Below, piece by piece: positions 54,906 through 64,000 of a DNA stretch of 64,000 bases. The notes beneath the pieces are model-generated. The model worked only from the letters and a program-made list of their open reading frames with translations. It was not told where the DNA came from and did not search any database. Each line of letters opens with the position of its first letter. The stretch's first letter is position 1. The DNA is from Sporodiniella umbellata (taxonomy: Eukaryota; Mucoromycota; Mucoromycetes; Mucorales; Rhizopodaceae), in NCBI GenBank assembly GCA_025677835.1, contig JAIXMR010000060.1:62001-126000 (forward strand), written 5' to 3'. The translations under genes and the position numbers were made by a program.

Positions 54906-57671
54906 ATGGGTAAGCTGAGAGAATAGGATGGATGGATGGATGGATGAATAGAACTAACAGTTGTACGATATATATTTGCATTCCAAACTACACCATTTTT
55001 TCTTTTATTTTTTTTTATTTTACTGTGATGATTTATAGTTGTAAGTAGTGAATGCAGAGTAGTGTGGTTGATGCTAATTTTATGAATTACAGAATTTCAG
55101 TATCGAAGAAATTCGTGATTTGATGAACAAGGTCAGCAATGTCCGTAACATGTCTGTCATTGCTCACGTCGATCACGGTAAGTCCACCTTGTCTGACTCT
55201 TTGGTCTCCAAGGCTGGTATTATCTCCTCGGGTCGTGCTGGTGAAGCCCGTTATATGGATACCCGTAAGGATGAAATTGAACGTGGTATTACCATCAAGT
55301 CTACTGCTATTTCCATGTACTTTGAAATGAAGCCTGAAGATATCACTGAAATCCAAAACCAAAAGACTGACGGTAACGCTTTCTTGATCAACTTGATCGA
55401 TTCCCCTGGTCACGTTGATTTCTCTTCTGAAGTCACTGCTGCCCTTCGTGTTACCGATGGTGCTCTTGTTGTTGTTGATTGTATTGACGGTGTGTGTGTG
55501 CAAACCGAGACTGTGTTGCGTCAAGCTTTGGGTGAACGTATCAAGCCTGTGATTTGTCTTAACAAGATGGATCGTGCCCTTTTGGAACTCCAATTGGACA
55601 AGGAAGAACTTTACAACGTAAGATGATCTAAGAATGAGTTTATTCAAGGTATTGACCTTTTCCCCTTTAGTCTTTCGCCCGTACCATCGAATCCGTCAAC
55701 GTCGTTATCTCCACCTACGTTGATGAAGCCCTTGGTGACTGTCAAGTTTACCCCGAAAAGGGTACCGTTGCCTTCGCCTCTGGTCTTCACGGCTGGGGTT
55801 TCACTCTTCGTCAATTCGCTAACCGTTACGCCAAAAAGTTTGGTGTTGACAAGACCAAGATGATGGGCAAGCTCTGGGGTGAAAACTACTTCAACCCCAA
55901 GACCAAGAAGTGGTCCACCAAGGCCACAGATGCCGATGGTAAGCCTCTTGAACGTGCTTTCAACATGTTTGTTTTGGACCCCATCTACCGTATCTTTGAT
56001 TCTATCATGAACTTCAAGAAGGAGCAAACCGCCACTCTTTTAGAAAAGTTGGAAGTCTCTTTGACTGGTGATGAAAAGGATTTGGAAGGCAAGGCCCTCT
56101 TGAAGGTCGTTATGCGTAAGTTCTTGCCCTGTGGTGATGCTCTTTTGGAAATGATCTGTATCCACTTGCCCTCCCCCTTGACCTCTCAACAATACCGTAT
56201 GGCTCTCCTTTACGAAGGTCCCAACGATGATGAATGTGCTGTTGGTATCAAGAACACCGATCCCAACGGTCCCCTTATGTTGTACGTCTCCAAGATGGTG
56301 CCTACCTCTGATAAGGGTCGTTTCTATGCTTTCGGTCGTGTTTTCTCTGGTACTGTCCGTGCCGGTATGAAGGTTCGTATCCAAGGCCCCAACTACGTGC
56401 CTGGCTCCAAGACCGATTTGGCCGTCAAGTCCATCCAACGTACTGTGCTTATGATGGGTCGTAACGTCGAAGCCATTGAAGACTGCCCTGCTGGTAACAT
56501 TATCGGTTTGGTAGGTGTCGATCAATTCTTGGTCAAGTCTGGTACTATCACCACCTCTGAAGTTGCCCACAACATGAAGGTTATGAAGTTCTCTGTCTCC
56601 CCTGTCGTGCAAGTAGCTGTCGAAGTCAAGAACGCTAACGATCTCCCCAAGCTTGTCGAAGGTCTTAAGCGTCTTGCTAAATCCGATCCCTGTGTTTTGA
56701 CCTTCACTTCCGACTCTGGTGAACACATCGTTGCCGGTGCTGGTGAACTTCACTTGGAAATCTGTTTGAAGGATCTCGAAGAAGACCATGCCCAAGTGCC
56801 TCTCAAGACCGGTGATCCCGTTGTGCAATACCGTGAAACTGTCACTGCCGAATCCACCATCGACTGTCTTTCCAAGTCTCCCAACAAGCACAACCGTATT
56901 TACATGCGTGCTGCTCCCTTGAATGAAGAATTGGCTGATGAAATCGAAGATGGCAAGATCTCTGCCAAAGACGACTTCAAGACCCGTGCTCGTGTCCTTG
57001 CCGACAAGTACGAATGGGATGTGACTGAAGCCCGTAAAATTTGGTGTTTCGGTCCTGATGGTACTGGTCCCAACGTGATGGTAGATATCACCAAGCAAGT
57101 ACAATACCTCGGTGAAATCAAGGATTCTTGTGTTGCTGCCTTCCAATGGGCTACCAAGGAAGGTCCTGTCGCTGAAGAAAACCTCCGTGGTTGTCGTTTC
57201 AACATTTTGGATGTCACTCTTCACGCTGATGCCATCCATCGTGGTGGTGGACAAATCATCCCCACCTGTCGTCGTGTTGTCTACGCCTCCGTTCTTACCG
57301 CCACCCCCGGTATTCAAGAACCCGTTTACTTGGTTGAAATTCAATGTCCTGACTCTGCTATCGGTGGTATCTACTCTTGCCTCAACAAGCGTCGTGGTCA
57401 AGTCTTCTCTGAAGAACAAAAGCCTGGTACCCCCATGATGACCGTCAAGGCTTACTTGCCCGTCAACGAATCTTTCGGTTTCAACGCTGATCTTCGTGCC
57501 GCCACTTCCGGTCAAGCCTTCCCTCAAGCCGTCTTTGATCACTGGCAAATCATGTCCGGTAACCCTTGTGAAGAAGGTAACAAGGTGTACGACATCATTC
57601 GTACCGTCCGTAAGAGAAAGGGTCTCTCTGAAGATATCCCCGGCCTTGACAAATACTATGACAAGCTTTAA
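54906..57671 (+). CDS. EFT1: Elongation factor 2 (eEF2)
   Basis: Exons 54906-54909 (ATGG), 55039-55040 (TT), 55093-55617 and 55671-57671; 843 residues, the standard length. The GTPase promotes ribosomal translocation: [15 protein letters not shown] (G1), DSPGHVDF (G3) and LNKMDR (G4). The diphthamide loop is [12 protein letters not shown]. The C-terminus is GLDKYYDKL. The conserved start Met-Val-Asn-Phe is obtained only by adding a 2-nt exon between two introns (54910-55038 and 55041-55092), each with GT..AG ends. Direct joining of exon 1 to 55093 would be out of frame. Codon bias is extreme, as expected for a very highly expressed gene. Confidence 0.95.
54928..54947. repeat. (GGAT)n short tandem repeat in eEF2 intron 1
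   Basis: About five GGAT units lie within the first eEF2 intron, 20 nt after the donor. Confidence 0.8.
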
Positions 57672-57937
57672 ATCTCTTTCGAAGCAAGCTGTAGTTAACT
57701 AAGAGGTTTTATTCTATATATAAGCCATTTGTATAAAAATAATAAACAAGACACGTTCACAAGTCATTATAAAAAGAATCATTGGAATAAAAGGTTATAT
57801 ATTTATATAGTTATGTATATATATACATACATATGTGAGTAGAAAGATAGCGATATGAATATATATATATATATGTGTGTGTATATGGGTTATATATTAA
57901 TGTGAAATGAGTGTTTTAAAGTACATAGAGAGTGTGT

Positions 57938-59884
57938 CTAGTGACTGGCTAGGTTGTGGCAATTGGCAGTGATTTTCTGGCGCAGGAATTCGGGCAGCTG
58001 GTTCCATTTCTGCTCCCATTGCAGCCTTTTTTCAGTCTGGAAAGAGCTTCTTCTTTTTCTTTTTCGAGAGTGTTTTTCTATGGTAGCGAGAGCACTTTGA
58101 CTGGTGATCTTTTCAAGCGTGTCCACACGGCTAAAAGATTTCATAAAACGGTAGGCTAGTACTCGTTTTTTGGTCGAGACGTAGATATATTTTCCATCTT
58201 TGGACCATTGGATGCCATTGATTTTGGCCAATATCCTAAGTTTCTTGTTTTCCTCACCTCGAAAGGAAACCATCGTGATTTCTTGTCGAGCGACCAGGTC
58301 CAGTGTATGATAAACTGACTCACTGCTATGAGAAAGACAGGAAGGGTTACATGTATGCAGCAGTTGGTCGACAGAGACAGTCTTCTCCGGGTTGTAAATA
58401 GAGATAGCCTGGGTCAGATCGACAGTATGGAGATAACCATAACGGTTGGTGAACGCCAGGATGCCCTCGTATTCAGGATGAAATTCTACAGCGTAGGTAT
58501 AGCCTGCCGAGTCGATACGATAGAGAATTTCGAGAGTAGGGTAAGTACGCCAGACGAGAACAAAGTTGTGTGTATCCGAGGTATGAGCAAAGTACAGCGA
58601 AGACTTACTCCAGGAGATGTGTTGTGAGGAAAAAGGACTGGAAGGATTGCATAGGATGTCATAAGGAATCACTGTTTTCTTGGGACTGGTGAACGAGAGT
58701 TGTTTGTCCGTATGAATGAGCGTAAGGCGAAATAAACAGGCGTCGTCGCCCACACAGACAAGTTGTTGCCCGTCTGGGCTGAGTTTGGCATCGTTGATAG
58801 GTACTCGATCAAAGGAGCGGATGTGTTGCAGGAGGCTCACGCTTGAATGACTGTCGGGATGCTTGGGTAATTCATAGACCAGGACGCCGGCATCGTTCAT
58901 ACAGGCAATGAGCAAGTATCTGTAATTATCCCTGTGTGTGACTCGTACGATTTGGATAGCGTTTGTCATGAGCATCACGTTGTTTTTTCCTTTGAACTTG
59001 GTTCCCCAAATCTTGGTAGGCTCTCGATCCATACAACAATAGACCTCAAACTCACCTTCAATCCCACCCACGGCCATGTAGCCATACTTTTCAGCCAGAC
59101 AGAGCGCTTCAAAGGAGAGAGGGAGATAGGCGTCTTTGGAGAGGGTGATAGGGAACTGGGCTCTTTTAAGGTATTTTGTGTAAGGAAGGAAGTTTAAGGT
59201 ATCTACAGGATCTTCTTTGGAATGCATAGTTGATTGAGTGGTGGGTGCAAGTGAAACCGAGGCGTGGGTTTCACAGAACAATGATGAATGGGTGAGGGAT
59301 GAGTTTGATTTACAATGTGTTTCGGTGTTGAGGATGTCTTGCTCACTTTCAAGCCAAGTGGTGCTTTGTAGCTTTTGTTTGTGATGATGGTCTACTTTTC
59401 CAGCCCTGTTGGAAGGGTTTCCGCAGCTGATGATTCTATCTCGGTAGATTGCAAGCAGCTTCTCTGATATACCATAGTCCGATAGAACCAGGCACAACGA
59501 GGCGGCAGACTGGTCATGGTTTGTAGTGGTGCAGGAATAAGGCAGCTGAAGAGGCCAACCTTTTCCTTTCTTGTAAAAGCTACTACTCTTGCTCCAGAAG
59601 GCTGTGGTATCTAACACTTTCTTTCTTTTTTTTACAAAGCTGGTCAGCTTCATATCGTTCGATTCCCAAGTAAAATCGTTTGTGCTGTACGGATCCTCAT
59701 CCCACATATCAAAGCCGTTATGGCAAGACGAGTCTGATAACTCGGAGCAATCTGAGTCTGCATCTTGGTCGCCCCGGTAATTTGGCTCTCTGGGCCCAAT
59801 GTATTCGTAGTCTAACGAATAATCGGATTCCCCATCGTCATCGGCGGATATCACACCCAAAACATTATTTTCATGATTCGCCAT
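57938..59884 (-). CDS. WD40-like protein (DUF2415-type)
   Basis: Single exon, 648 residues. The N-terminal 110 residues are acidic with YDYE/DDD stretches. The middle and C-terminal parts contain beta-propeller-like blades (LAEKYGYMAVGGIEGEFEVY, INDAKLSPDGQQLVCVGDDA, YTYAVEFHPEYEGILAFTNR). A basic motif (KHSRKRKRRSS) near the end looks like a nuclear localisation signal. Fungal proteins of this layout carry DUF2415 next to WD repeats. The role is unknown; nuclear scaffold is a guess. It is convergent with eEF2 (266 bp between stop codons). Confidence 0.7.
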   Translation of the reverse strand: MANHENNVLGVISADDDGESDYSLDYEYIGPREPNYRGDQDADSDCSELSDSSCHNGFDMWDEDPYSTNDFTWESNDMKLTSFVKKRKKVLDTTAFWSKSSSFYKKGKGWPLQLPYSCTTTNHDQSAASLCLVLSDYGISEKLLAIYRDRIISCGNPSNRAGKVDHHHKQKLQSTTWLESEQDILNTETHCKSNSSLTHSSLFCETHASVSLAPTTQSTMHSKEDPVDTLNFLPYTKYLKRAQFPITLSKDAYLPLSFEALCLAEKYGYMAVGGIEGEFEVYCCMDREPTKIWGTKFKGKNNVMLMTNAIQIVRVTHRDNYRYLLIACMNDAGVLVYELPKHPDSHSSVSLLQHIRSFDRVPINDAKLSPDGQQLVCVGDDACLFRLTLIHTDKQLSFTSPKKTVIPYDILCNPSSPFSSQHISWSKSSLYFAHTSDTHNFVLVWRTYPTLEILYRIDSAGYTYAVEFHPEYEGILAFTNRYGYLHTVDLTQAISIYNPEKTVSVDQLLHTCNPSCLSHSSESVYHTLDLVARQEITMVSFRGEENKKLRILAKINGIQWSKDGKYIYVSTKKRVLAYRFMKSFSRVDTLEKITSQSALATIEKHSRKRKRRSSFQTEKRLQWEQKWNQLPEFLRQKITANCHNLASH

Positions 59885-61144
59885 ATGCGGCGCTCGTTTA
59901 TAATTTATTAATACAAATAAAAAGAAAAGAAAAAAGAAAAAAGAAAAAAAAAGAAAACAAAAAAATATATAGAAAAAAACAAAAAATTAAGAGATTAAGA
60001 AAATAATTATTAAAAACCTCTCTCTCTCTCTCTCTCTCTCAGAATAAAAGTAGAAAAAAATCCAAAAAAAAAAAAAAAGGAAAAACAAAGTCTAATTTTT
60101 AAACTAAAAAAAATAGGAAAAAGTTGAACAATGAGAATAAAGAACCTTTTTTTGTATCCCAGCCCCTTTTTTCTTTGTGTTAAGAATCTTAGACTTGGCA
60201 TCTACTTTGTCAAACCAGATACGCCTAAAATGGGGACAAAGGCTACAATGGACAGCAACCTTCCACAAACAAACAAAAAATAAGTTCTTCGCAGTAAGAA
60301 ACCAATGCGCACAAGCCTAAATGTTTGTTGCTGCAGGTCCAAATATTAGATAGTGTTACTAGAAAAATTTAAGAGAACCCCGGATAGGCGGGAAGTACGA
60401 ATCTATTTCATTTCAGGCACATAAAAAACAAAATAAGAAAGATTTTCAACAAACGAATTATAGCCTTTCAATCAAGTGATGTGCTAATAAATATTCTCGA
60501 AAGAAACTTCTCGTCTTTTTATATATAAAAGGCCGTTTTCAGAACTTTTTTTCTTTTCCCACAGCTATTTAGAACAAAAAAGCGAGTGCACTGAGTTAGC
60601 AATACACGTCAATAGTATCGTACATTTGCTCTTTGCAACAAACGATTCCGTTAGAAAACAGACCAAGGAAAGCACTGCTCTATAAAAACAAACATTTCTA
60701 AAATATATGGGTCGCTTTATTACATAATTAAATTGAGATCAAATATTCAACGTTAATGAATGTTGTGTTCAAAAAAAAACTCCTCCCCACATCTTTTCAC
60801 AGCACTCCACCTCTCCCCCTTATTCTGCTACTGTCTCTTTCGCTATCTATTTTTCTTTAAGACTGTTTCGCTATGTGATACGCGATGTACTCCACGAGAA
60901 AAGCATGCTCTTGTCAGACTCAGAAAAAAAATGCATTATATCGTCTTCATTCAGAGATTGTTTTGTATCACGCACAGTAATAATAATAAAGACAGCGGTC
61001 AATATTAGAGTACGTTTGAGAGACAGGCGAAATATTCAATTAACAATTTAGGAGGTAGCTCACAAAAGATGACTGGAAAAGTGACATTATTCTTTGTTTA
61101 ATGGATCGCTTTGGATGCTAATGCCAGTGGTGCAGAGGGCTTAG
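59885..61144. other. AT-rich intergenic region
   Basis: The left half of a 3-kb gap. It holds a CT/GA run (60018-60040) and A-tracts near 60064-60078. No gene-like frame was supported. Confidence 0.5.
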
Positions 61145-61498
61145 CTATTCTGTTTGTTTTTTTGTTCTTGATGGACGTGACTGATGTAGCTCAATAGAAC
61201 TGTTTGCTAAACTCGGAACGACTTCAGGGCTGCCATATTCATCTTCAGGAGTAACCCCAAAAAAAAAAAAAAAATCTTCGGAAACACAAGACACTTTTTG
61301 CTCTTTGGCTATGCTCGGCATTTTAAGAGCATCTCACTCAAAAGCTTACTTGTAGTCGGCCAGACTGAAAACTCCATTTGTCACTTTTTTCAAAACAAAG
61401 CCAATGTCTTCCGTTTTCTTTGGTTCAAATAGGCACGATGAGACTAGCATCGATTTCCTGGCAGAAACAAAGGCAATGATGATATTCGGAGAAACAAG
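61145..61498 (-). pseudogene. Cryptic minus-strand gene or relic
   Basis: Two coherent frames lie in the right order. The first (61498-61350) reads VSPNIIIAFVSARKSMLVSS, then LFEPKKTEDIGFVLKKV and VFSLADY, ending at a consensus donor GTAAGC. After an acceptor GAGCATAG comes a short segment, then a run of 16 T and a final 37-residue frame (GVTPEDEYGSPEVVPSLANS..) to TAG at 61145-61147. The T-run is one base out of register for an open join. It could be a sequencing slip in the homopolymer or real decay. No family was recognised, and upstream exons were not found. Confidence 0.4.
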
Positions 61499-61499
61499 T

Positions 61500-62980
61500 A
61501 TATTTGGGTTTATAAAACAAGCTGAGGTTGTGCTAACTAACTATAACATGCAAACTTTTTTTTTTTTTTTTTTGCAAGTCTCTTAAGACAAATGTTGCTC
61601 CGATCAAGTAACTGCTCGTGTCAGCCAAGTTTTGAGTTCCTTATCGCCCACTGCTTTAAGGGATGGAACGAATTGAGAATCACTACTTCCTAATATATAA
61701 AAATGTATACTTTACTGGTCTTTAGTCAACAAAGTAACATAATATAACTAAAAAAAAAAGGAGAACAATTAGCTGTTCTAAAACAAAAACAAACACAGTT
61801 TCAAATAATTCAGAGCCAACACGTCTGTATTACAGATTGTCAAATATTAATAAGAATAATGGACTCACATTGAAAGAGTCACTCCGTTGTAGCACTTTTG
61901 AAAATAAGTTCAGTCTAAATACGCAAATCGAAAAACTACATAAACAAATCTAATCTCGATTTCAATATCAAATTAAATCGAAAAAAAAAAAAAGGAAAAA
62001 GCAGAACAAGTTGAGTTTGTTAGATAAGAGTCTCCTCTCGCGCGTATTCTACTGGAAGTTGCAGGAGAAAGGAAAAGGGGACATACATTTATAAACAGAG
62101 CCTGCGTAAATTTGAAAGCAATCTGATAGCAAGAAAAAAAAAAAACCAAATGCTTGCTATAGTCTATTAAAGTCAACAATCTAAAACTCTTCCTTTTGGC
62201 AACTATGACATACAACGCTCTTGTTGATCAACTCATTGTGCATTGACTTTTCTACCTTCCAACGTCTTTTGCCTCAATATAAAGCAAAATGCAACGTGTT
62301 CTAAAAAAGCCTCTATAAATGAATCCATAAACAGACACGTTGATATTTTAAGGCGTTTGTACCTTTTTTTTTTTATGAGGATCGGTTTTGTTTATTGGCG
62401 TTATGAGTACTAACATCTCTAAAAGATAATTCCCTTTTCAAAGAACTTAGTGTAGATTCACTTAATCTTATATATATATACATAAGAAGGCAGCGTTTAC
62501 ATCATGTCCGAAAGGAGCTTAGTGAGAAACAAGAGTCTTTTCTTTTTCACTGATAAACTCACTAAATTTAAGGAGCTTCTCCTTCGCATATGATAGAATA
62601 TTTATAAAACGGTGCATTCAATGATGCACGGCACTAAATCAAAAAAAGAATAGCTAAGCTCAAGATTTTTAGTTTTGTTTTGCTGTTATTATTTACTATA
62701 TGAATAATAAAACCAAATAGAGCGCCATCCTGGACGGTAATGACAATAACTATTTAACTAAAAAATAGAGAAAAAAATAAAAGTACACAACTGCACATCG
62801 AAAAATCTATAGAGAAAGGTACCTGCAATATTAACAAAGGATGAGAATACAGACTGTGAACTTTGGGTCCAAAGAAACACGTAGAGAAATGACCACATTA
62901 AAATTTCAAAGACCGAGAGTCAAATTCTAAAAAGGGGAAATTCGCAAACACTCATTCTTTGAGTTCAAAGTGATTACAAA
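61500..62980. other. AT-rich intergenic region
   Basis: Right half of the 3-kb gap before the acidic hypothetical gene. A T-tract spans 61557-61573. No motif-bearing frame was found on either strand. Confidence 0.5.
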
Positions 62981-63541
62981 ATGGCTTGCAAGGCGGTTCT
63001 ATTAGACCCTTACTTTGAAGGCGAACTTTGTTTACGTAAAGCAAAGTTTTTGATATGTTCTGATCCAATAGAAGGTTTTATTCATCCAAGATGTGGAACA
63101 CATTCAAAAAACGATCCAGAACGAATACGATATAGAGAAGGTCATGTAGAGTTTACGGAGAAGCTTGCCGAAAAAGAAAAGCTGGCGGAAGAAGAGGAGG
63201 AAGAAGAGGATCCTGAAGCAGCAGCTAGGGCTGATGACCTGCTGAAGAAGCTAGCAGACCCAGAATGTAAAACACGAATTCCAGACGTGGTTCTCCTATT
63301 GTGCAATGAAATGGATTGCTTAAACTATGACATGGCTAAAGCGATAAAAAGAGGGTAAGTTCAGTAACCCCAGTTCTTTTCTGACTTTTGTATACAATCT
63401 TTTAGAGAAGAACTCTTTAACATTCCAGCGGACAGTGAAGCATACAAAGAATTTTTGGATCAATATTCAGATTGGGAAGATGAACCAACATATCCTCCCA
63501 GACTTACGCCAGATCCCCAAAAAGCGGTACTCGACCCATAA
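62981..63541 (+). CDS. Acidic hypothetical protein with Cys-containing N-terminus
   Basis: Exons 62981-63354 and 63406-63541 (169 residues; intron GTAAGT..TTTTAG, phase 2). The first 45 residues hold spaced cysteines and a His (GELCLRKAKFLICSDPIEGF then HPRCGTHSK), possibly a small metal-binding fold. A Glu-rich helix with EEEEEEEDPEAAARADDLLK follows. The second exon reads LFNIPADSEAYKEFLDQYSD and ends in a Pro-rich tail. I do not recognise the family. Clean splice sites, phase continuity and composition argue for a real gene. Confidence 0.65.
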
Positions 63542-64000
63542 TAACTACTGGAAAATGCAACCATGATGTATACCTGAAAAACTTTTGTTTTCATTCCCTA
63601 CTTTTGTTCTGCTTTACTGTGAATCAATTAGCTCAAATTTACCAACTTGCATGCATACTAAAAATAAAAATAGCAGACGCTTTACAATTGCCCACAATAC
63701 GAACAGCCAAACAGTATATCTTGTTTGAAACTTTGTATCAGTCCTTTCAAATTCACAGTTGCTTTAATAGCTATCAAAGACAAAATAAATGAGAAGGCGT
63801 ATAGTATCGTTTTCAGTATTCTGCCTTTTGAAATTATATTCTGTTGATTTTGTGACACAAAGTTGTGAGGCCCCAAATCTTTAGCTGTACAATTCCCTCT
63901 GTTGGCAACTAAATCCGAAAAAAAAAAAAAAAAAAAACCAATGCTATAAATCCATAACAGTATAGTGGGTTGGCTGTTGCTTCTTAAAAGATTGAATTGG
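63542..64000. other. Right-edge non-coding sequence
   Basis: The 3' flank of the hypothetical gene up to the window edge. Short frames have no motif support. An A-tract spans 63919-63938. Confidence 0.5.

Noticed and set aside
56040..57548. A 502-residue open frame on the minus strand opposite eEF2
   Set aside because: It is an antisense shadow created by the biased codon use of eEF2. It has no start or splice context and no family motif.

Overview
This is an AT-rich nuclear window from a filamentous fungus, most likely a member of Mucorales (Mucoromycota). The evidence is dense intron-containing genes with introns mostly of about 40-70 nt and GT..AG ends, fungal-specific genes (ERG6, STE12, KTR-type mannosyltransferase, SH3-containing myosin I), and a DIRS-type retroelement with the early-diverging-fungus style of reverse transcriptase start. 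Long A and T homopolymers separate most genes. I saw no tRNA, rRNA, CRISPR array or prokaryotic-type operon. Exon coordinates were derived by hand from reading frames, splice signals and protein family conservation.

Layout. 1-8.2 kb: a TPR co-chaperone (partial, minus strand), a small zinc-finger-like protein, an F-box protein with a cysteine cluster, EMC1 and a cytochrome b5-acyl-CoA dehydrogenase fusion. 8.2-13.7 kb: a gene-poor stretch holding decayed or cryptic genes, including an alpha/beta-hydrolase pseudogene. 13.7-28.5 kb: STE12, ERG6, MSH1, a GT15 mannosyltransferase, a RING-H2 protein, a cytochrome P450, a mitochondrial SpoU-type RNA methyltransferase and a MEF2/RLM1-type MADS factor. 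28.9-30.5 kb: an internally deleted DIRS element with perfect 190-bp inverted repeats, lying 38 bp upstream of the Elongin A start codon. 30.5-46.5 kb: Elongin A, H2A.Z, class I myosin, eL32, a small complex I-like subunit, mitoferrin, an SR splicing factor, CDC42 and an amino acid permease. 47.8-59.9 kb: a Polo-like kinase, eS6, a RhoGAP, eEF2 and a WD40-like protein. 59.9-64 kb: mostly empty, with one cryptic minus-strand gene or relic and one acidic hypothetical protein.

Themes. CDC42, a RhoGAP, myosin I and Polo kinase give a loose polarity/cell-division neighbourhood. Chromatin/transcription (H2A.Z, Elongin A, MADS, STE12) and mitochondrial upkeep (MSH1, MRM-type methyltransferase, mitoferrin, complex I subunit) are also represented. 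These are ordinary eukaryotic neighbours, not operons.

The most unusual signal is in eEF2. Its conserved N-terminus (Met-Val-Asn-Phe) can only be rebuilt if a 4-nt first exon is joined to a 2-nt internal microexon and then to the main coding exon, each junction carrying good splice signals. Several other genes also have initiator exons of only 3-20 nt. The DIRS deletion derivative is the second notable item.
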